Part shown: one piece after another, positions 48,960 through 62,165 of the stretch
How the letters are laid out: every line of letters begins with the position of its first letter
Position numbering within the stretch: position 1 is the first letter of the stretch
Notes under the pieces: model-generated
What the model saw: only the letters and a program-made list of their open reading frames with translations
Databases searched by the model: none
What the model was told of the DNA's origin: nothing
Assembly (NCBI GenBank): GCA_036346225.1
Contig: JARFIW010001458.1
Coordinates: forward strand, 2,976,001 to 3,040,000
Direction of reading: 5' to 3'
Source: Platerodrilus igneus
Taxonomy: Eukaryota > Arthropoda > Insecta > Coleoptera > Lycidae
DNA: 64,000 nt
Made by a program: the position numbers and the translations under genes

Positions 48960-51900
48960 AATATCAATCAACAAGTATTGCCATACATAGAAATACCCCA
49001 CCCAGAACTTAAATTATTAATGGATACCGGATCGCCCAAAGCACTAATTAGCCCCCGAACCTTAAAAAAACATTATGTAGATTTTGTAGAAAGAGAACCC
49101 TTTAAAATTAAAACAGCCCACCAGACGACACTACATCAATTCATAGCTAATATACCTCTACAAAAACCTTCAACGTAAAAATGAAACATAAATTTTGCAT
49201 TTTCAAGTTTAACGATAGATACGACGGACTAATAGGAATGGACCTTCTAAGAAAATTGGGAGCCAACATTGATATAAAAACCCGTTTATTAAAAACGAAA
49301 CACGGGCAAATCTCCATTAAACTCCAAAATACCCAAACCAAACGGAAATACACCATAGAACTATGTACCGAAAAACAAATAAAAACTCCAGTAAACTCAA
49401 AAAACGACGTAGGAATTATAAACCACATAACATTTCAACAAGGAGTAGAAACCCCCACATTACTAGTACAAATAAGAGATAATTATGCCACCACAATAAT
49501 TCTAAATTCAAATGACTACCCCGTAGAACTATCGCTAACAAACCCAATTAACATAAAAGAATTAAACTTTAACGAAATGGAAATAGACGAAAATTTAAAA
49601 AACGATTACAACCCCATAGAACATGACAAAATGTTAAGAGAAAATTTAAGTAACATTCGCTTCAATACCGACATTAACAAAGAAGAGGAGAGAGCAATAA
49701 GAAACTTATGCCTTGAATACCGCGATATATTCCATTGCAAAGGAATACTCTTAACCTTCACTAATACTGTCAAACACAATACAGAACTAGCAGGCAACAA
49801 ACCAATTTTACAAGAGCATACAGACTATCTCAGGCAAGCCAAGAAGAAGCCAATAGAAAAGTAGCAGATTTATTAAAGCAAGACATCATACAGCACTCCA
49901 ACTTACCATGGAGCAGCCCCGTATTAATAGTACCCAAGAAATTAGACGCTTCAGGTAAACGAAAATATCGAATGGTAATAGACTACAAAAAGCTAAGCGA
50001 AAAAACGTAAATGACAAATACCCACAACCCAATATCACAGAAATTTTAGACAAACTAGGTAAATGTCAATATTTTTCAACACTAGTCCTCGCCTCAGGAT
50101 ATCACCAAGTAGAGATGAATGAGAAAGAAACACCGAAAACAGAATTTAGTACACCTAGAGGACACTACGAGTATAAACAAATGCCATTTGGACCAAAGAA
50201 CGCACCCGCCACTTTTCAACGAGTCATGGATAACATGTTACGAGGAATACACAACAAAAAATGTCTTATGTACCTAGACGACATCATAGTATATTCAACA
50301 TCACTGGTGGAACACATAAAAAGATTAAGAAAAGTATTTGAAAGACTAAGAAAAGAAGATTTTAAAGTTCAACTAGACAAAAGTGAATTTTTACAAAAAA
50401 AAAGTATAATTTTTAGGACACATAATGACACCACAAGGAATTATGCCAAATCCAGAAAAGACAAACGCAGTACTAAATTACCCCCTGCCCAAAACTAATA
50501 ACGAAAGTAAAAGATTTTTCGGACTCAGTGGTTATTAAAGCAAATTCATTAAAGGTTATGCACATATAACCAAACCCCTGAAAAATTGTTAAAAAAAATT
50601 GAACACACCCCAGAATTTATTAAAGCCGTAGAAAAAATTTAATGTATACTCACGAATCATTATGTATTAGAATACCCAGACTTTTCGAAACCATTTATAT
50701 TGACAACCGACGCATCAAATGTAGCACTAGGCGCAGTACTAAGCCAACGAAAAGTAGGTAGTGATAAACCAATCAGCTACGCATTTAGAACCCAAAACGA
50801 GACTGAACAGAAATACAGTACAATAGAAAAGGAATCATTAGCCATAATTTGGGCAACAAGATGTTTTAGGCCATACCCTTCTGGAACAAATTTTATAAAT
50901 ACACCGACCATAAACCATTAGTATGGCTGTGCAAACTTAAAGGACCAAACTCAAAATTACAACAATGGAGAAGCAGACTAGAAGAGTATGATTACGAAAT
51001 TATACACAAAAAGGCATTTATAATGATAACGCAGACGCCCTAAGTAGAGTATAGCTCAACACACTAGAAACGGAATCAATTATAGGTAACGTAGACGAGA
51101 CAGAAGTAAGAGAAGACGCAGAAGAAATAGACACCATACATTCGACACAGAACGAAGAGCCAAAAACCGCAATTAAAATTTTAAACGAAACAATCGATAT
51201 AAAACCAAATCAATTCATAATTACCGAAGTTTTAACCAACCCCAATCGCGTAAAATATACGAAAGTAGGCAATAAAAAAATATACCAAATCCAAATTACT
51301 AAGGACGATAATGATGAACAAATTTTAAATGAATATACTCCCGAGAAAAAACGATTTTTTCTTTATTTCAACACCAAACATTTAAGTAAACGTTTTCCGG
51401 AATTATATATTAAATTATTTAATAACTCTGGCCCTGAACTTTTTCAATGTATAAGAAAATTAATAACCTTAGACGACCCTGACGAAATAAACGACGTAAT
51501 TAGAAATCAACATCAAAGCAAAACCAACCATCGTGGAATCAATGAAACGCTAAAGCAACTTATAAGACGATATTATTTTAAAGATATGAAAGAGTTAACC
51601 ACAGATTTTATCAACTAATTCGAACTATGCGATGAAGCGGAATACGACAAAACCCCCCAAAAATACCATTAATATTAACCAAAACACCTGACAAACCTTT
51701 TCAAAAATTACATACAGACACTATAGTAGTAGAAGCACAAAACCTTTTAACCATTGCAGCTGCATTCACCAAAATAGGTCAAGCGATACCCATCACCTCT
51801 AAATAGCATTGACGTAACACAAGGATTCTTAAAATATTTTATATTCTATGGCACACCTGAAACCATAACTTTAGATAGCGGCAGCGAATTCAAAAATGAA

Positions 51901-52430
51901 ACGATACAGAACATCTTAGAACTCCATAAAATATAAATTCATTTTATAACCGAAAACCACCCTGAATCGAACGAATTAATTGAAAGATTGCTTATTAGGG
52001 CAAATCAGATTATTAAGATTAACTTACAAGAAGGAGCACATCACCAATTTAATGTCATACGCACTAATCGCTTACAACAATATGATCCACTCATCAACAA
52101 ATTTTACACCCCTAGAATTAACATTAGAACATGCAGATTTCCGCAACACTTACGCCATGCACTACAACAAAGAAGTATATCAGCAGTATGCTAAAGACCA
52201 TAAAAAGAAATTAAAAATAACTTACAATAAGGTAAGATATAAATTAGATAACGACAAAGAACGTATTACAACAACCCGCAATAAAAATACCAACATAAAT
52301 AAATTTTCAATAAGACAAACCGTATACGAGAAAAATTTCCAAAGTAAACGACACAAAACGGTACCCAAAAATTTAGGCCCGTTTAAAATTTAAAAAAATT
52401 AGACAAAAATATGGCCGTAGTAGACAACGG
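48960..52430 (+). pseudogene. Errantivirus pol relic: protease, RT, RNase H, integrase
   Basis: Protease: LLMDTGSPKALIS at ~49013, then after a frameshift near 49170 the DGLIGMDLLRKLG block (49214). RT: LPWSSPVLIVPKKLD at 49890, YRMVIDYKKL, ASGYHQVEM, then YKQMPFGPKNAPATFQR and the MYLDDIIVYS box at 50269. RNase H: ILTTDASNVALGAVLSQ at 50700 and KYSTIEKESLAIIWA. An ATG-less open stretch (51055-51618) holds the linker and zinc domain, with HRGINETLKQLIRRYYF; the first Cys of the pair is lost at the TAA 51616. Integrase: TDTIVVEAQ, TLDSGSEFKN (51870), HPESNELIER (51960), and a C-terminus with NLGPFKI near 52380. At least six frameshifts or stops. Catalytic residues of the RT, protease and integrase Asp/Glu positions are still visible. 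Confidence 0.9.
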
Positions 52431-52469
52431 CAAGATAGTAAAATACATTCGTTTGAAAAACTTAGGACA

Positions 52470-54165
52470 CCTTGTAATTTCAGATGGACGGCCATCACCC
52501 TTACTGTCAACCTCCGCACAGGTAGAACCGACAATGACTTATTAATTGAAGACATAAAAATCAACCCCGGTATACTACCAATGAAATTGGGAAGTATGCA
52601 GAATACAATAGACTATTGGACATTCACACAAAAATTCGATTTAACAGAATTAGAGCAAGAATGTTACAAAATCAAAGATAACTATTACAGATTAAAACAA
52701 TCAATGAACACGGCCAAATTCGGAAAAAAAACGCAATAGAAATAATGAATTACAACAGTATAATAGAAAACATTTTAATGAACATAGAAGATAAATTTAA
52801 TAGATTAATACCTACAGAACAAATTGTAAAACGAAAAAAAGGACTAATTAACGGACTAGGTAATATAATAAAAAGTATCACAAGCAATTTGGATAACCAA
52901 GTCGCAGAATGTTACGACAACGCAATATAGCAGTTAATTGAAAACCAAAATGATATAAAAACCATTGTTAAAAACTAAATATCTTTAACCCAATCAACTA
53001 TTATAAAATTCAACGATACGTTAAGAAAGCTAGTAAAAAGTCAAGACAGTATAGCCAATAGAATACAAACCCTTGAAACTAACATGCAAACCACAGTGTT
53101 AGGAATGCGAGATTTAATCAGATTCAATACAATATTCACTCAAATAGTATCAACCCTTACTGTAATCCAACAAATTTTAGCCACATTAGAAAACGCTGTA
53201 ACATTTACAAAATTAAACACACTACACTCTAGTATCATAGAACCAACTGACTTATTAAAGGAATTATTAAGAATTAGATAATTTATAACTAATAATAAAT
53301 TACCCTTCGAATTAATGGGATCTAAAATTTTCATATCTGAAAAAATAGCTATAGTGAAAGGCTATGTAAAGAATAACGAAATCACATTTTTAATAGAAAT
53401 GCCAATAATAGAAAGTAACATTTATAATTATTATCATTTATTTGCTTTTCCACAGAAAATTACTGGCATGTATCAAGTTATTATCCCCAAAACCAAGTTC
53501 CTATTTTTAAATGAACCCAGATATGGTTAAACAAACGAAAAATGTAACGAAGTAATAAAAAATCAATATTTATGTCAATCATTAACAACAACTATACAAG
53601 AAAACAGCCCTTGTGAAGTACAATTACTAAGATTTTCAAATCATTACAACAACTGTGAAGCCAAATCACCAATTCAAAAGGTTACAGAAAACAAATGGAT
53701 TGCTGTATTTCCAAGAGAAGTAATAGCAACCGCACATTACAATCAAGACGAGAACAATTTAGCACTAACCAGAAACAAAGTAATCACTCTTAAAGAGGAT
53801 TGTTATTTAAAATTGAAGAACGAAATCATCATAGTATATCAAAACCACTCAGTAACCAATAAACTCGTCAATTTACCAGAACTACAATTCAAAATAACAC
53901 AACCCGAAGAGGAAGAAACCCATGCAACTAAAACACCTAGACTTAGACGATCTCAACCACGCCATGAAACTAATGGACAGTTATAAAGAACACTTAAGTG
54001 AATTAAAAATGCTGAAATTGCACTATGATAATATAAGCGTTTAGACAATTTTATTAATCATTTTAATTATTTTATTAATCATGTATATATTTCACAACAT
54101 GTATCTTAGATATAAGAATAAAGAAAAAAATTTTAGAAATAAGGAAACAAAGGTAAATAAATAAA
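52470..54165 (+). pseudogene. Errantivirus env relic (F-like envelope protein)
   Basis: The third gene follows pol and ends just before the 3' LTR. A first block is read at 52485-52735 (NLRTGRTDNDLLIEDIKI), after which the frame shifts in an A-run. From 52745 one frame continues to about 53,940, interrupted by stops at 52928, 52976, 53279 and 53528. The basic run KRKK followed by GLINGLGNII (~52830-52865) is the furin-type cleavage site and fusion peptide region seen in insect gypsy env and baculovirus F proteins. A hydrophobic stretch of about 20 residues at ~54050-54100 (LIILIILLIMYIF) would be the membrane anchor. It is a membrane glycoprotein by family; the stops show it is inactive. Confidence 0.85.
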
Positions 54166-54251
54166 CAAATGTACCCTTAGGGACAATGAATTTTAAACAA
54201 TGAATTTTAAAAATTAAGTGAAACCTTTAAATTTTCATGTACGTTCCGAGA

Positions 54252-54811
54252 AGTTACGAATCCCTCAACCCATATATGTACGAATAAATAGAAATTATTA
54301 GGAAATTATAAAGAAACTTAAGTTATATGCAACATTGTAAATTCAAGGATAAATCAGGAAGATTATTAAAAGTTCACAAGCAAGTTGTGAGAACGGATGT
54401 AATACACTGTATTCCAGACGTAACTGATACTGCAGGTGCAGGGCACAGACGGTTAAGAAACCGCGATTACTTAGAAATTAAGATTGTTACATTGTATAAT
54501 GAATAGAATTAAGAAATAAGCAGACATGAGCTCTGCAAGTTCCCATAGACATGTAAGGGGCTGGGACAACATAAATACCTCGGGAGCCCCAGATCAGTCA
54601 ATTAGTCTTGAGTATTTCAGCTTTAACATTGCCGTTTGCTTAGTCTACTCGCCCTAATATTAATTCAATTATTATTTTATTTCGACTTAGAAAATTTTAA
54701 TCAGTTTGTCAAAATGCCATATTTAATATCTGTTTTAACAGATAAAATTTGTAACAAGAAGTTTTGGAAAAAGTTTTTAAAAAGACCGCTCTCAAGGCCT
54801 AAAACGTAACT
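54252..54811 (+). repeat. 3' LTR of the errantivirus
   Basis: 560 bp from AGTTACG to AACGTAACT. Full length compared with the solo LTR. Contains the core promoter and AATATTAATTCAATT in the downstream part. Followed by the target duplication copy TGCG. Confidence 0.92.
54571..54600 (+). promoter_or_regulatory. LTR core promoter: TATA-like box and initiator
   Basis: ATAAATA at 54571 and TCAGTC at 54594-54599, with 25 bases between the TATA-like start and the initiator A. The solo LTR has both as well. Arthropod initiators have the form TCAGT. The 5' LTR lacks the whole segment. Confidence 0.55.
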
Positions 54812-54815
54812 TGCG

Positions 54816-56194
54816 TTACCTTTCTAATAGATTTTTATACCTACACAGGCATTTCTGTCCTTAGTTTCACTATACATAGCCTATTTATCATTTTATTGAA
54901 AAATTAACAGGAGCTTCAATATATTGTAAATCAGGCTGAATAGCAGGTTTACCAACCCTCCTGCCAGACCAATAAGAATTTTAAATTTTATGTGATAGAA
55001 CTATTATTATAAAAATAAAGTAGATAAATTTACTATTATTTAGTTTTCATGAACGGTTATTTTGTGTTTCTAGTTGTACTATAGCATATATTCATTCTAC
55101 TCATGCAATACGAATTTTCTAGACAATATCAATAATAAATTTTAAAATAAGCACTATTCTAAAATTCCATAAAGCACAATTATTATACGAATTGTATTCC
55201 ATAAAATCTCTGGAATTTAAAGTCAGGTTGGGAATTTAATTTTATTGCGATACAAAAGTTTTCAGTCAGATAAACTTTAATATATTATAATTCGCAAAAT
55301 GTTGGGATAGATAAGAATTTTTATTTATAAACGTACTGCCAAATATCCGTAATAACAGGTCAAATGTGTTATACATCTATAGGTACGGGTGCTATCAGTG
55401 ACAAGCGATTTCTGTTCGAAACTTGGTAAATGGAAATTGTTTTAGAAACTCATAATGTGCAATTGGCATGCACCGAATGTGCAAACAAAGGGTGGCGTCA
55501 AGTACAGACAGTAGTGTTGGGCGAGTAAATTCATCGCAACTTGCTTTAACAGATTTGGCAAGGATATGCCATTTACAGCAAACCGCTATAAAGCTTTAAA
55601 GAGCGTCGTATAAGGGCGGTACCATCAGCTTAATAGAAAGGTAGTGCGTCTTAGGTCAGCTACACTATTGACGACGATACGTTGCTAAGAAACACGTCGA
55701 TGCAGCATTTTACTACAAAGCTAAATCAGTGTAGAGCAGATGTTCCGTCTTATCCATCGGCAAACTGCCACAAAGCAAGACGCTATACAGGGGGATTCCA
55801 GGTTTCAGATCCCTTCCGAAAGTCGACAAGCCAATGATATTATTTTTTAAATAAATTATAAGTTGCTGATAAAATATTCAATAAGTATGCAGGCTCTCAT
55901 TTCAGAATTATTAAGATTATAAAGTTAATGAAACATACGTAAATATATAGTAATTAAGTATGATTCGTTTGCAAAGCCTTTCAGAGAAACTGCAAGCCCT
56001 GAGGAAACTAATATTCTAGAGACGCTTCAGAATTTATAATAGAACGTGTGCAAGAAAATAAAATCAGTGGTGTTTAATATTCTTCAGATCATAACACTGA
56101 ATTATTTTGCAGAAGCTTTGAACGCTAATTATTTGAAAATATTCTAAAATACACGCTATCAGGCAATTAATGGTGGATATTCCTAGTCCATTTT
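54816..56194. other. Unassigned region
   Basis: AT-rich, except 55480-55800, which is GC-richer and has no recognised domain; it may be a very worn upstream part of the following gypsy pol. Confidence 0.35.
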
Positions 56195-57810
56195 AGCTCA
56201 ACAGGATGAGACTCGGGAAAAAGTCATTGGCTATACTAGTTGCTGAAGAAAGCCGAACGTCACTATAGCGTGACAGAGAAAGAATGTTTAGTCGTTCTTT
56301 GGGATATCGAAAAGTTTCGATCATACGGGGAAGGCAGTCCACCACCATTCTCTAGTCTGGCTTAATAATCTCCTGAGTCCAACTGATCATTTACCTCGCT
56401 GGTGCATTAAACTTCAGCAGTACGATTTTACTATCTTTTACCGGAAAGGTAAAAATAGTGTCATCCCTGATGCCCTTTCCCGATCCGTTTCTTTACTTGA
56501 ATCTATTTCTATTTCCTCCATCACTTCCATTGACGTTACTCTACCTACTCCTGACCCTTGGCATAATTGCATGCTCCAAAAAGTTTCCAACTCCCTTGGC
56601 CGTTACCCTTCCTAGTCCATAGTTGACAATATCCTTTTCCGTCGCCACAGAACTTCTATCGCTGTCGCTTCTCAGGACTATTGAAAAATCGTCGTACCTT
56701 TAAAACAGGGGAAACATTTGATTTCCCTCAATTACGGTCCTCCCACTTGCGGTCATTGTGGCGTGACCAAAACCTCTACCCAGCTCCTCCAAAAGCATTA
56801 CTGGTCTAGTGTTTAAGCCCACTTCGCTCGTTACATTTGACGTTGTCCTGCTTGTGCTGCTCACAAAACTGAACAGTATCCTCCTCGTGGCTTTTTTGTT
56901 CCTAGAGCCAACCCACCTTATCCTTGGCATCCCATATCCTGCCATATCGTAGGTCCTCTTCCATGCTCAACCAAAGGTATTTCTAAAACTGTGTAGTGGC
57001 TGGCTATTTTGCTAAATTCTCTCTATTTCTTCCTTTACGCAAGGCCACTGCACAACCCGTTGTTAAAATCCTGGAAAAACAAGTTTTCTTACTTTTGGGG
57101 TTCCACAATATCTAATCACTGACAACGGATCACAATTCTGTAGTCGTCAACTCACCTTCCTATGTGCCAGTTATCACACCAAAGCCCTCTTTAGTGCTTC
57201 TTACCATCCTCAAGCCAATCATACAAAACGCAGTAACCGTGCCCATAAAACTATGATTGCTTCCTATGTCCTTGACGACCAACGCCATTGGAATGAAAAT
57301 CTTTCTCAAATTTCTTGTGGCATCCGTACTTCTAAACATGAAATCATTGGTTGTACTACTTTATTCGCTTTATTTGGTCGTGAACATATCCTCTCCGGTT
57401 TATTATTTCGCTCAATTGTCTGAGATAAATAAGATGTATATTTCTGATTCTGGACTTCCTTCTAGCGATAGATCATTTCATAAGTATCCATTCCCATATT
57501 CTCAAAAAGATTTTGTGCTGCGTATCAAAAACCCATAATCATTATAATTTCCATCGTCGTCCTGTTTCCAACTATCAACTAGGTGATTCTGTTTGGCGCC
57601 GTTACTTTGCTCTGTCCGACACTACGTCATTGTAAGACCAAACTCGCTCCTAAATTTCCTGATCCTTTTTATATCACTAAAGTTGTTTTTACTTAGAGGT
57701 ATTAACTCACCGATTCGTTCGGTGTCAAAGGCATTTGGTATGTCAAAGAGCTTAAACGCGTACATTCTGACAATCCTTATGTTTCCAATATTGCTTTGCT
57801 CTCTTTCTGA
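56195..57810 (+). pseudogene. Ty3/gypsy Pol relic: RNase H, zinc domain, integrase
   Basis: RNase H end: [15 protein letters not shown] (56197), [49 protein letters not shown] and VIPDALSRS (56470). Zinc domain: GHCGVTKTSTQLLQKHYW (56750) and RCPACAAHKTE (~56845). The integrase core is heavily damaged: HPISCHIVGPLP (56925) is where the first Asp should stand. LTTDHNSV near 57118 shows TDH for the usual Asp-Asn-Gly. The C-terminal domain reads RRPVSNYQLGDSVWRRYFALSD (57555) and LAPKFPDPFYITKVVF (57640), ending in KGIWYVKELKRVHSDNP (57735). It resembles the 1-1202 relic in architecture and C-terminus, so both may be of one lineage. Many frameshifts. Confidence 0.88.
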
Positions 57811-58443
57811 CAACGCAGAAGTCTTAAACCCCATTCTTGTTCCTCTCGCTCCAATTTCTTATGATGACTGCTTTGTTCTGGTGTTTTCTCCCGCTTCTTG
57901 TACTTGTCGCTTAGTGTTGTTGCTTTTGGTGCTTCTCTCCTTCCTTTTGTTTCACATTTATATCTTTCTGTGGTTGGTCTTGCTTTTTGTCAGTCTTCGT
58001 GCTGACTTAGTTTGATTCTCGATCCTCGTCTTGTAGTATGCGCTTTTAACTTTCTTTTCTTTTCTTCGGAAACTACAACTTAGTCGATTTTTCGGTCTAA
58101 TAGCGTTCTGTCTTTTTTTTTCTGGGCTGTCCCTCTACGACAATTTCCTATTACCACAGCACGAAGTATTTATGATTTTTTTGCTCCAGCTCTTTTTCGT
58201 TCCGTTACATACTTAAAGTTAGACAATATTGTTTTGTTTTGGTTACTGCTAGTTTACTTTTCTTATTGTTGATTTTCTGCAGACGCCAACTTCTTTGTTT
58301 GAGGCTGATAACTTTGCTTTTATTTCTTAGAGATATCCGTTCTACGACAACTTATGCAAAGTTAGGCAATTCCAGCATTGCCCTCGACGATTACTTACTC
58401 AGCATTTTCCCTATTCTAATCATTTTTCTAAATTTTGAGAACC
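57811..58443 (+). other. T-rich 3' region of the gypsy relic
   Basis: Open frames such as 57593-58015 arise from T-richness (Leu/Phe-rich translation) and partly run over the integrase C-terminus in the wrong frame. No gene is called. It is likely 3' untranslated sequence. Confidence 0.45.
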
Positions 58444-58800
58444 GGATAGAAAATTTTATTTTATTTTTTGGGGTTTCTTGGGTTTTCTAAAGTATTTTTT
58501 TTTCTTTTATTTATTATATTAGTATATAGTGTCCTTCAAGCCGGATAAAACCTTTTTTGTTTTTTGGGTTTTTCTTGGGTTTTCTGAAAAAAATTTGTGC
58601 TGCCATTCATCCTTTTAGTATACAGTGGTTCTTTGAGTCGGATAAAAATTTCTTTTTGGGTTTCCTTGGGTTTTTGAAGATTTTTCTCTCGCTCATTTTA
58701 TTAGTATAGAGTGGTTCTTCAAGCTGAATAATTTCCTTTTATCTTCTTATTTTGTTTTCTAAAGAAATTTCCTTGTGATTTATTCTGTTGGTATGTTGTT
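58444..58800 (+). repeat. Minisatellite, ~4 units of 86-99 bp
   Basis: Each unit runs GGATAAAA, TTTTTGGGTTTCTTGGGTTTTCT, a T-rich stretch, ATTAGTATA-AGTGGTTCTTCAAG. Unit starts at 58444, 58543, 58640 and 58726. It lies in the presumed 3' UTR of the gypsy relic. Confidence 0.75.
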
Positions 58801-61800
58801 GGATTCGCTACTTCTGTTACCCACCCGGAACTTTTAATTTTGCTGTGGAAGAAGATTTGTTACGTTCAATTGTAATCTGATAAATATTTTCATTTGATTT
58901 AAGATTCTTTTTAAATATCACCACGCTTCCGATTCGAAAACTTGTGTAACTGCATGTTATGGGAGACACCCCTGATAATGCTTGATAGTTTACTGAATTG
59001 ATTTCTTCCCGTAAAGCTCATTTTACTACAATTGAAACAAGTACTTGTTATTAGTGCATTTAGTTTAAGTCAAAGTACCTCAATTTATCTTCGTTGTTTG
59101 GTATAAAGCCGAAAATTGTACTCGGTTATCTATAATCCGTGCTTTCTGAAAGAATAAGTACGTTTTATTTGAGTCGTAATATAGGTTTGAATAGTATAAA
59201 TTTTCCACAGGCGTGATTAACCAAAGCAATTATATTGGAGTTGGCCGGTTTTCTTTATCTATTTACACATTACAAAGATTTTAGACGTGTTCTTTGACAT
59301 GCGGTATTATAATATTTCACTCGGTTATTAAATCGTTTTCAAAACTGGACTCAATTTGATTCCGTTTTTCATCTTACGATGTACCGTTTGCTTGCCTGTG
59401 CATTGGTAAGTTTCGTACGTGCCCATTAATACTAGTGGGGTACGGAATCGAGATGTTTGCCGATACCCGACAACCGTTTCAAGTGTGAGATAAAGTACCG
59501 CTGCACCTGAAGGTATGTGACCTTGTTTTAATCTATACCCAGAAATTATTGCTTATCAGCATTTGATGTTGATGCATAACCTAGGAACTATAAAGAAATT
59601 TAAATCGGTATAATCCAACGGGAGAAGCAAATATACAAAAACCCGCTTCGAAACGAGCTTCACTAGTGTTCTTGTTACTTCAACTTGCTTCCTGAAAGTT
59701 GCTCTAAATGTACTGTTTAATTTGAAATTTTTATTTAGAAGAAACCATAAACATTGCCTTTTTGTTCAATATCAATAAATGTTACCTGTGAACAATAAGA
59801 AATGCTCACTTCGTAGATCAATTATTAAAAATTGTCAGTAAAGAATATATTTTTTAAATAGCAATTTTCTTACTTTTTGGTTTATTGTGAATAAAAAAAA
59901 TAGATGACCATGTGCTTTTCTATGTGAACCACACCACTCTCTGCATTTGTAGTTAGCCCGGCCATTCTAAATTTTCTTTAGCTTGCATACGTGACCATGA
60001 TTTGTGACGGCCCTTATTTCACCTTCCTTTCTGTTTCTATCTATTTGCACAAAATTCCAATCAGAACAGGTACCTAAATAATTTGGTTTGGTTTTTTATT
60101 ATTTTGAGAATTTCTAACACAGCCCGCATTTTCATATTTATTTAAAATTATAGTGGGGTGAGAAGAATTATTTGGAAATCCCCATTTTCTTTTTTATAAT
60201 ATATTTTCTTAAAATATTAGTTTTTTGTACGTTTATTTTTGTCCGTTATAACTGAGTTGTTAGTCGACGCTTCTTTGATACATCTATCTATATAATCAAG
60301 ATGTTTTATAATAAATTTATCGACTCATAATAAAAAATTGTTTTTGAATGTCTATACTTTTAAATTAGCAAATTCTGATTCAAAATTGAACGAAGTAGCA
60401 ATAGAAGCAGTAACTACAAGATATGGTGACATAATGTTTGTCCAAATAGGTAAGTAGCAGATCTGTTTTCTTATTTTATGTACTGTGTGCATGTCTTACA
60501 AAACATTTGAGATTTCTCCATCTGCACATCTTTTATAAATGGATTTATACCACTCTAATCATCCGGTACGAAACTCAATCTTGGGATCAACTTTATCTAA
60601 ATGAATACGTTCATTATTCGTATTTTCGTCAGTGGTTTCTATGCTTTTTAGGATATCAATCACATAAATAAATTAATATATCTTTTTTATGATCATAAAT
60701 TTTTTCTATGCAATGTGCTTCTGGTCTCATTCATTGCTCCGATTAGTATCGGCTGCAATAAAAAATTGTCGTACTTTGGCAATAGATGCCGTTTTAAATA
60801 ATCCTATCTACATATCATTGATATTAAACCACTTTCGTCCAATCTAATGTGTGTCAGCTAAGTAGTGAAATTGTCCCTGTCACCACGTTGTGGAAACTTT
60901 GCATGTAGTCCCTTAAATTAATCTCATGAGTAAATGCTTTTGAAATAAATATTAAAAGTGCATGTCTAAGATCACATACTACTATTCGAGGTATAGGTAC
61001 ATCAAAACCCACAACTTTCAAAAGCAACGTGTAATCGCTACCGTAAATAAGATTTGCAATTTAAGGCACTTGCTATATGAGTCACGCTCGTACATTGGTA
61101 CAAAAAGATATAGTTTGACTTTGTATAACAATACTTTATCTTTTTTACTATGGAGCCTATTGCATTAATTGCCATGAACTAGTGAACGTCATTCTTATGA
61201 TGTATTTTGTATAACATCTTTTGCACTATCATAAAATTATGACAGAAAAATGAAGTTGCACCAACTTTATGCACTGAACCTATGTGGGTTGTGTCTTTCG
61301 TATTAATTATATTCTTAATGCATTTTGATCCAATTAATCCTAGGCGTTTATCTTTTACTTCATTCATAGCTTTTCCAGAAGCTGTGGTTTTCTCTAAAAT
61401 TTTTAGTTTGATAGCGTACGTGTGTGATTGCGTCAGTTTTAGTACTTATAGTCGGGACCAAATAAACTTGGTTATGACTCATCGATATTGTGTCTTGCTC
61501 TATTTAAATACAACAATAAGGGATGTAAACATTCGCATATATCTTCCGTATAAGATATAGGAGGAAATGAAACGTATTTCGTGGATGAATAATGTAAAAT
61601 TGACAATGTTTGTGCCTAGGTAATTCTGCCGTTGTTATATTTAGAACTTCCGACCGAAATCGGATAATAATTAATGATCAATTACAATATCTTACTTTAA
61701 CAATATATTTACAGATCATATCGAACTACAGAAAAAACAAAAGCTACATGTGGACATCAGAAAGTGAAACCAAATAATATAATAGGCCAGCTATGGGCAA

Positions 61801-61896
61801 CCCTCAATTCTATAGGCAAATAAAGCAAGTTTGGTTGAAATACATACTTGACTACTACTAACAAAATCTTATTTGTGTTAGGTAGACCAACTAAGG
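58801..61896. other. Unassigned region, possible LTR start at 58958
   Basis: TGTTATGGGAGACACCCC at ~58958 has the look of an LTR start after the minisatellite, but no partner is present. The rest is AT-rich; short frames at 61179-61560 overlap on both strands and show no domain. Confidence 0.35.
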
Positions 61897-62038
61897 CATA
61901 ATGCAAAAATTTACAAGTATAATACCGAAAGGTAAACGGGAGAAACGAATCGGCTACATAAAAAACCAGCCCACAGTAAAATCTTAGGAAATCAAAGCAT
62001 CTGAAGGTAAATATATACTTGTAAATTTTTGCATTATG
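61897..62038. mobile_element. 142-bp MITE with perfect 25-bp inverted ends
   Basis: 61897-61921 is the exact inverse complement of 62014-62038 (starts CATAATGCAAAAATTTACAA). No mismatch in 25 bp. The 92-bp centre lacks coding capacity. Flanks GG and AT do not show a clear target duplication. Confidence 0.8.
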
Positions 62039-62123
62039 ATGAAATCATGAAATTAAAACGTCCGATATAATTTTTAATGCTAATTAAACGATTCATTTTT
62101 AAGTGACAAACAAAATTGTCTTT

Positions 62124-62127
<4 letters not shown>

Positions 62128-62162
<35 letters not shown>
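62128..62162. repeat. (TA)n microsatellite
   Basis: About 17 AT dinucleotides, lying some 285 bp beyond the edge of family C copy 2; copy 1 has a similar tract 370 bp away but at its other side. Confidence 0.95.

Positions 62163-62165
<3 letters not shown>

Larger units (their letters stand above)
45958..54815 (+). mobile_element. Errantivirus-type LTR element, complete but inactivated
   Basis: Order: target duplication TGCA (45958-45961), 5' LTR, primer site, leader, gag, pol, env, 3' LTR, TGCG (54812-54815). LTRs begin AGTTA and end GTAACT/GTAAGT, as in the gypsy-17.6-297 group. Retained flank duplication and two LTRs show a single insertion event. LTR identity is about 92% over 175 bases compared by eye, so the insertion is old. 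All three genes carry stops or frameshifts. The solo LTR at 16258 belongs to the same family. Confidence 0.92.

Noticed and set aside
57593..58015. 140-codon Leu/Phe-rich frame resembling a membrane protein
   Set aside because: Overlaps the integrase C-terminus in the wrong frame and continues into T-rich noncoding DNA.
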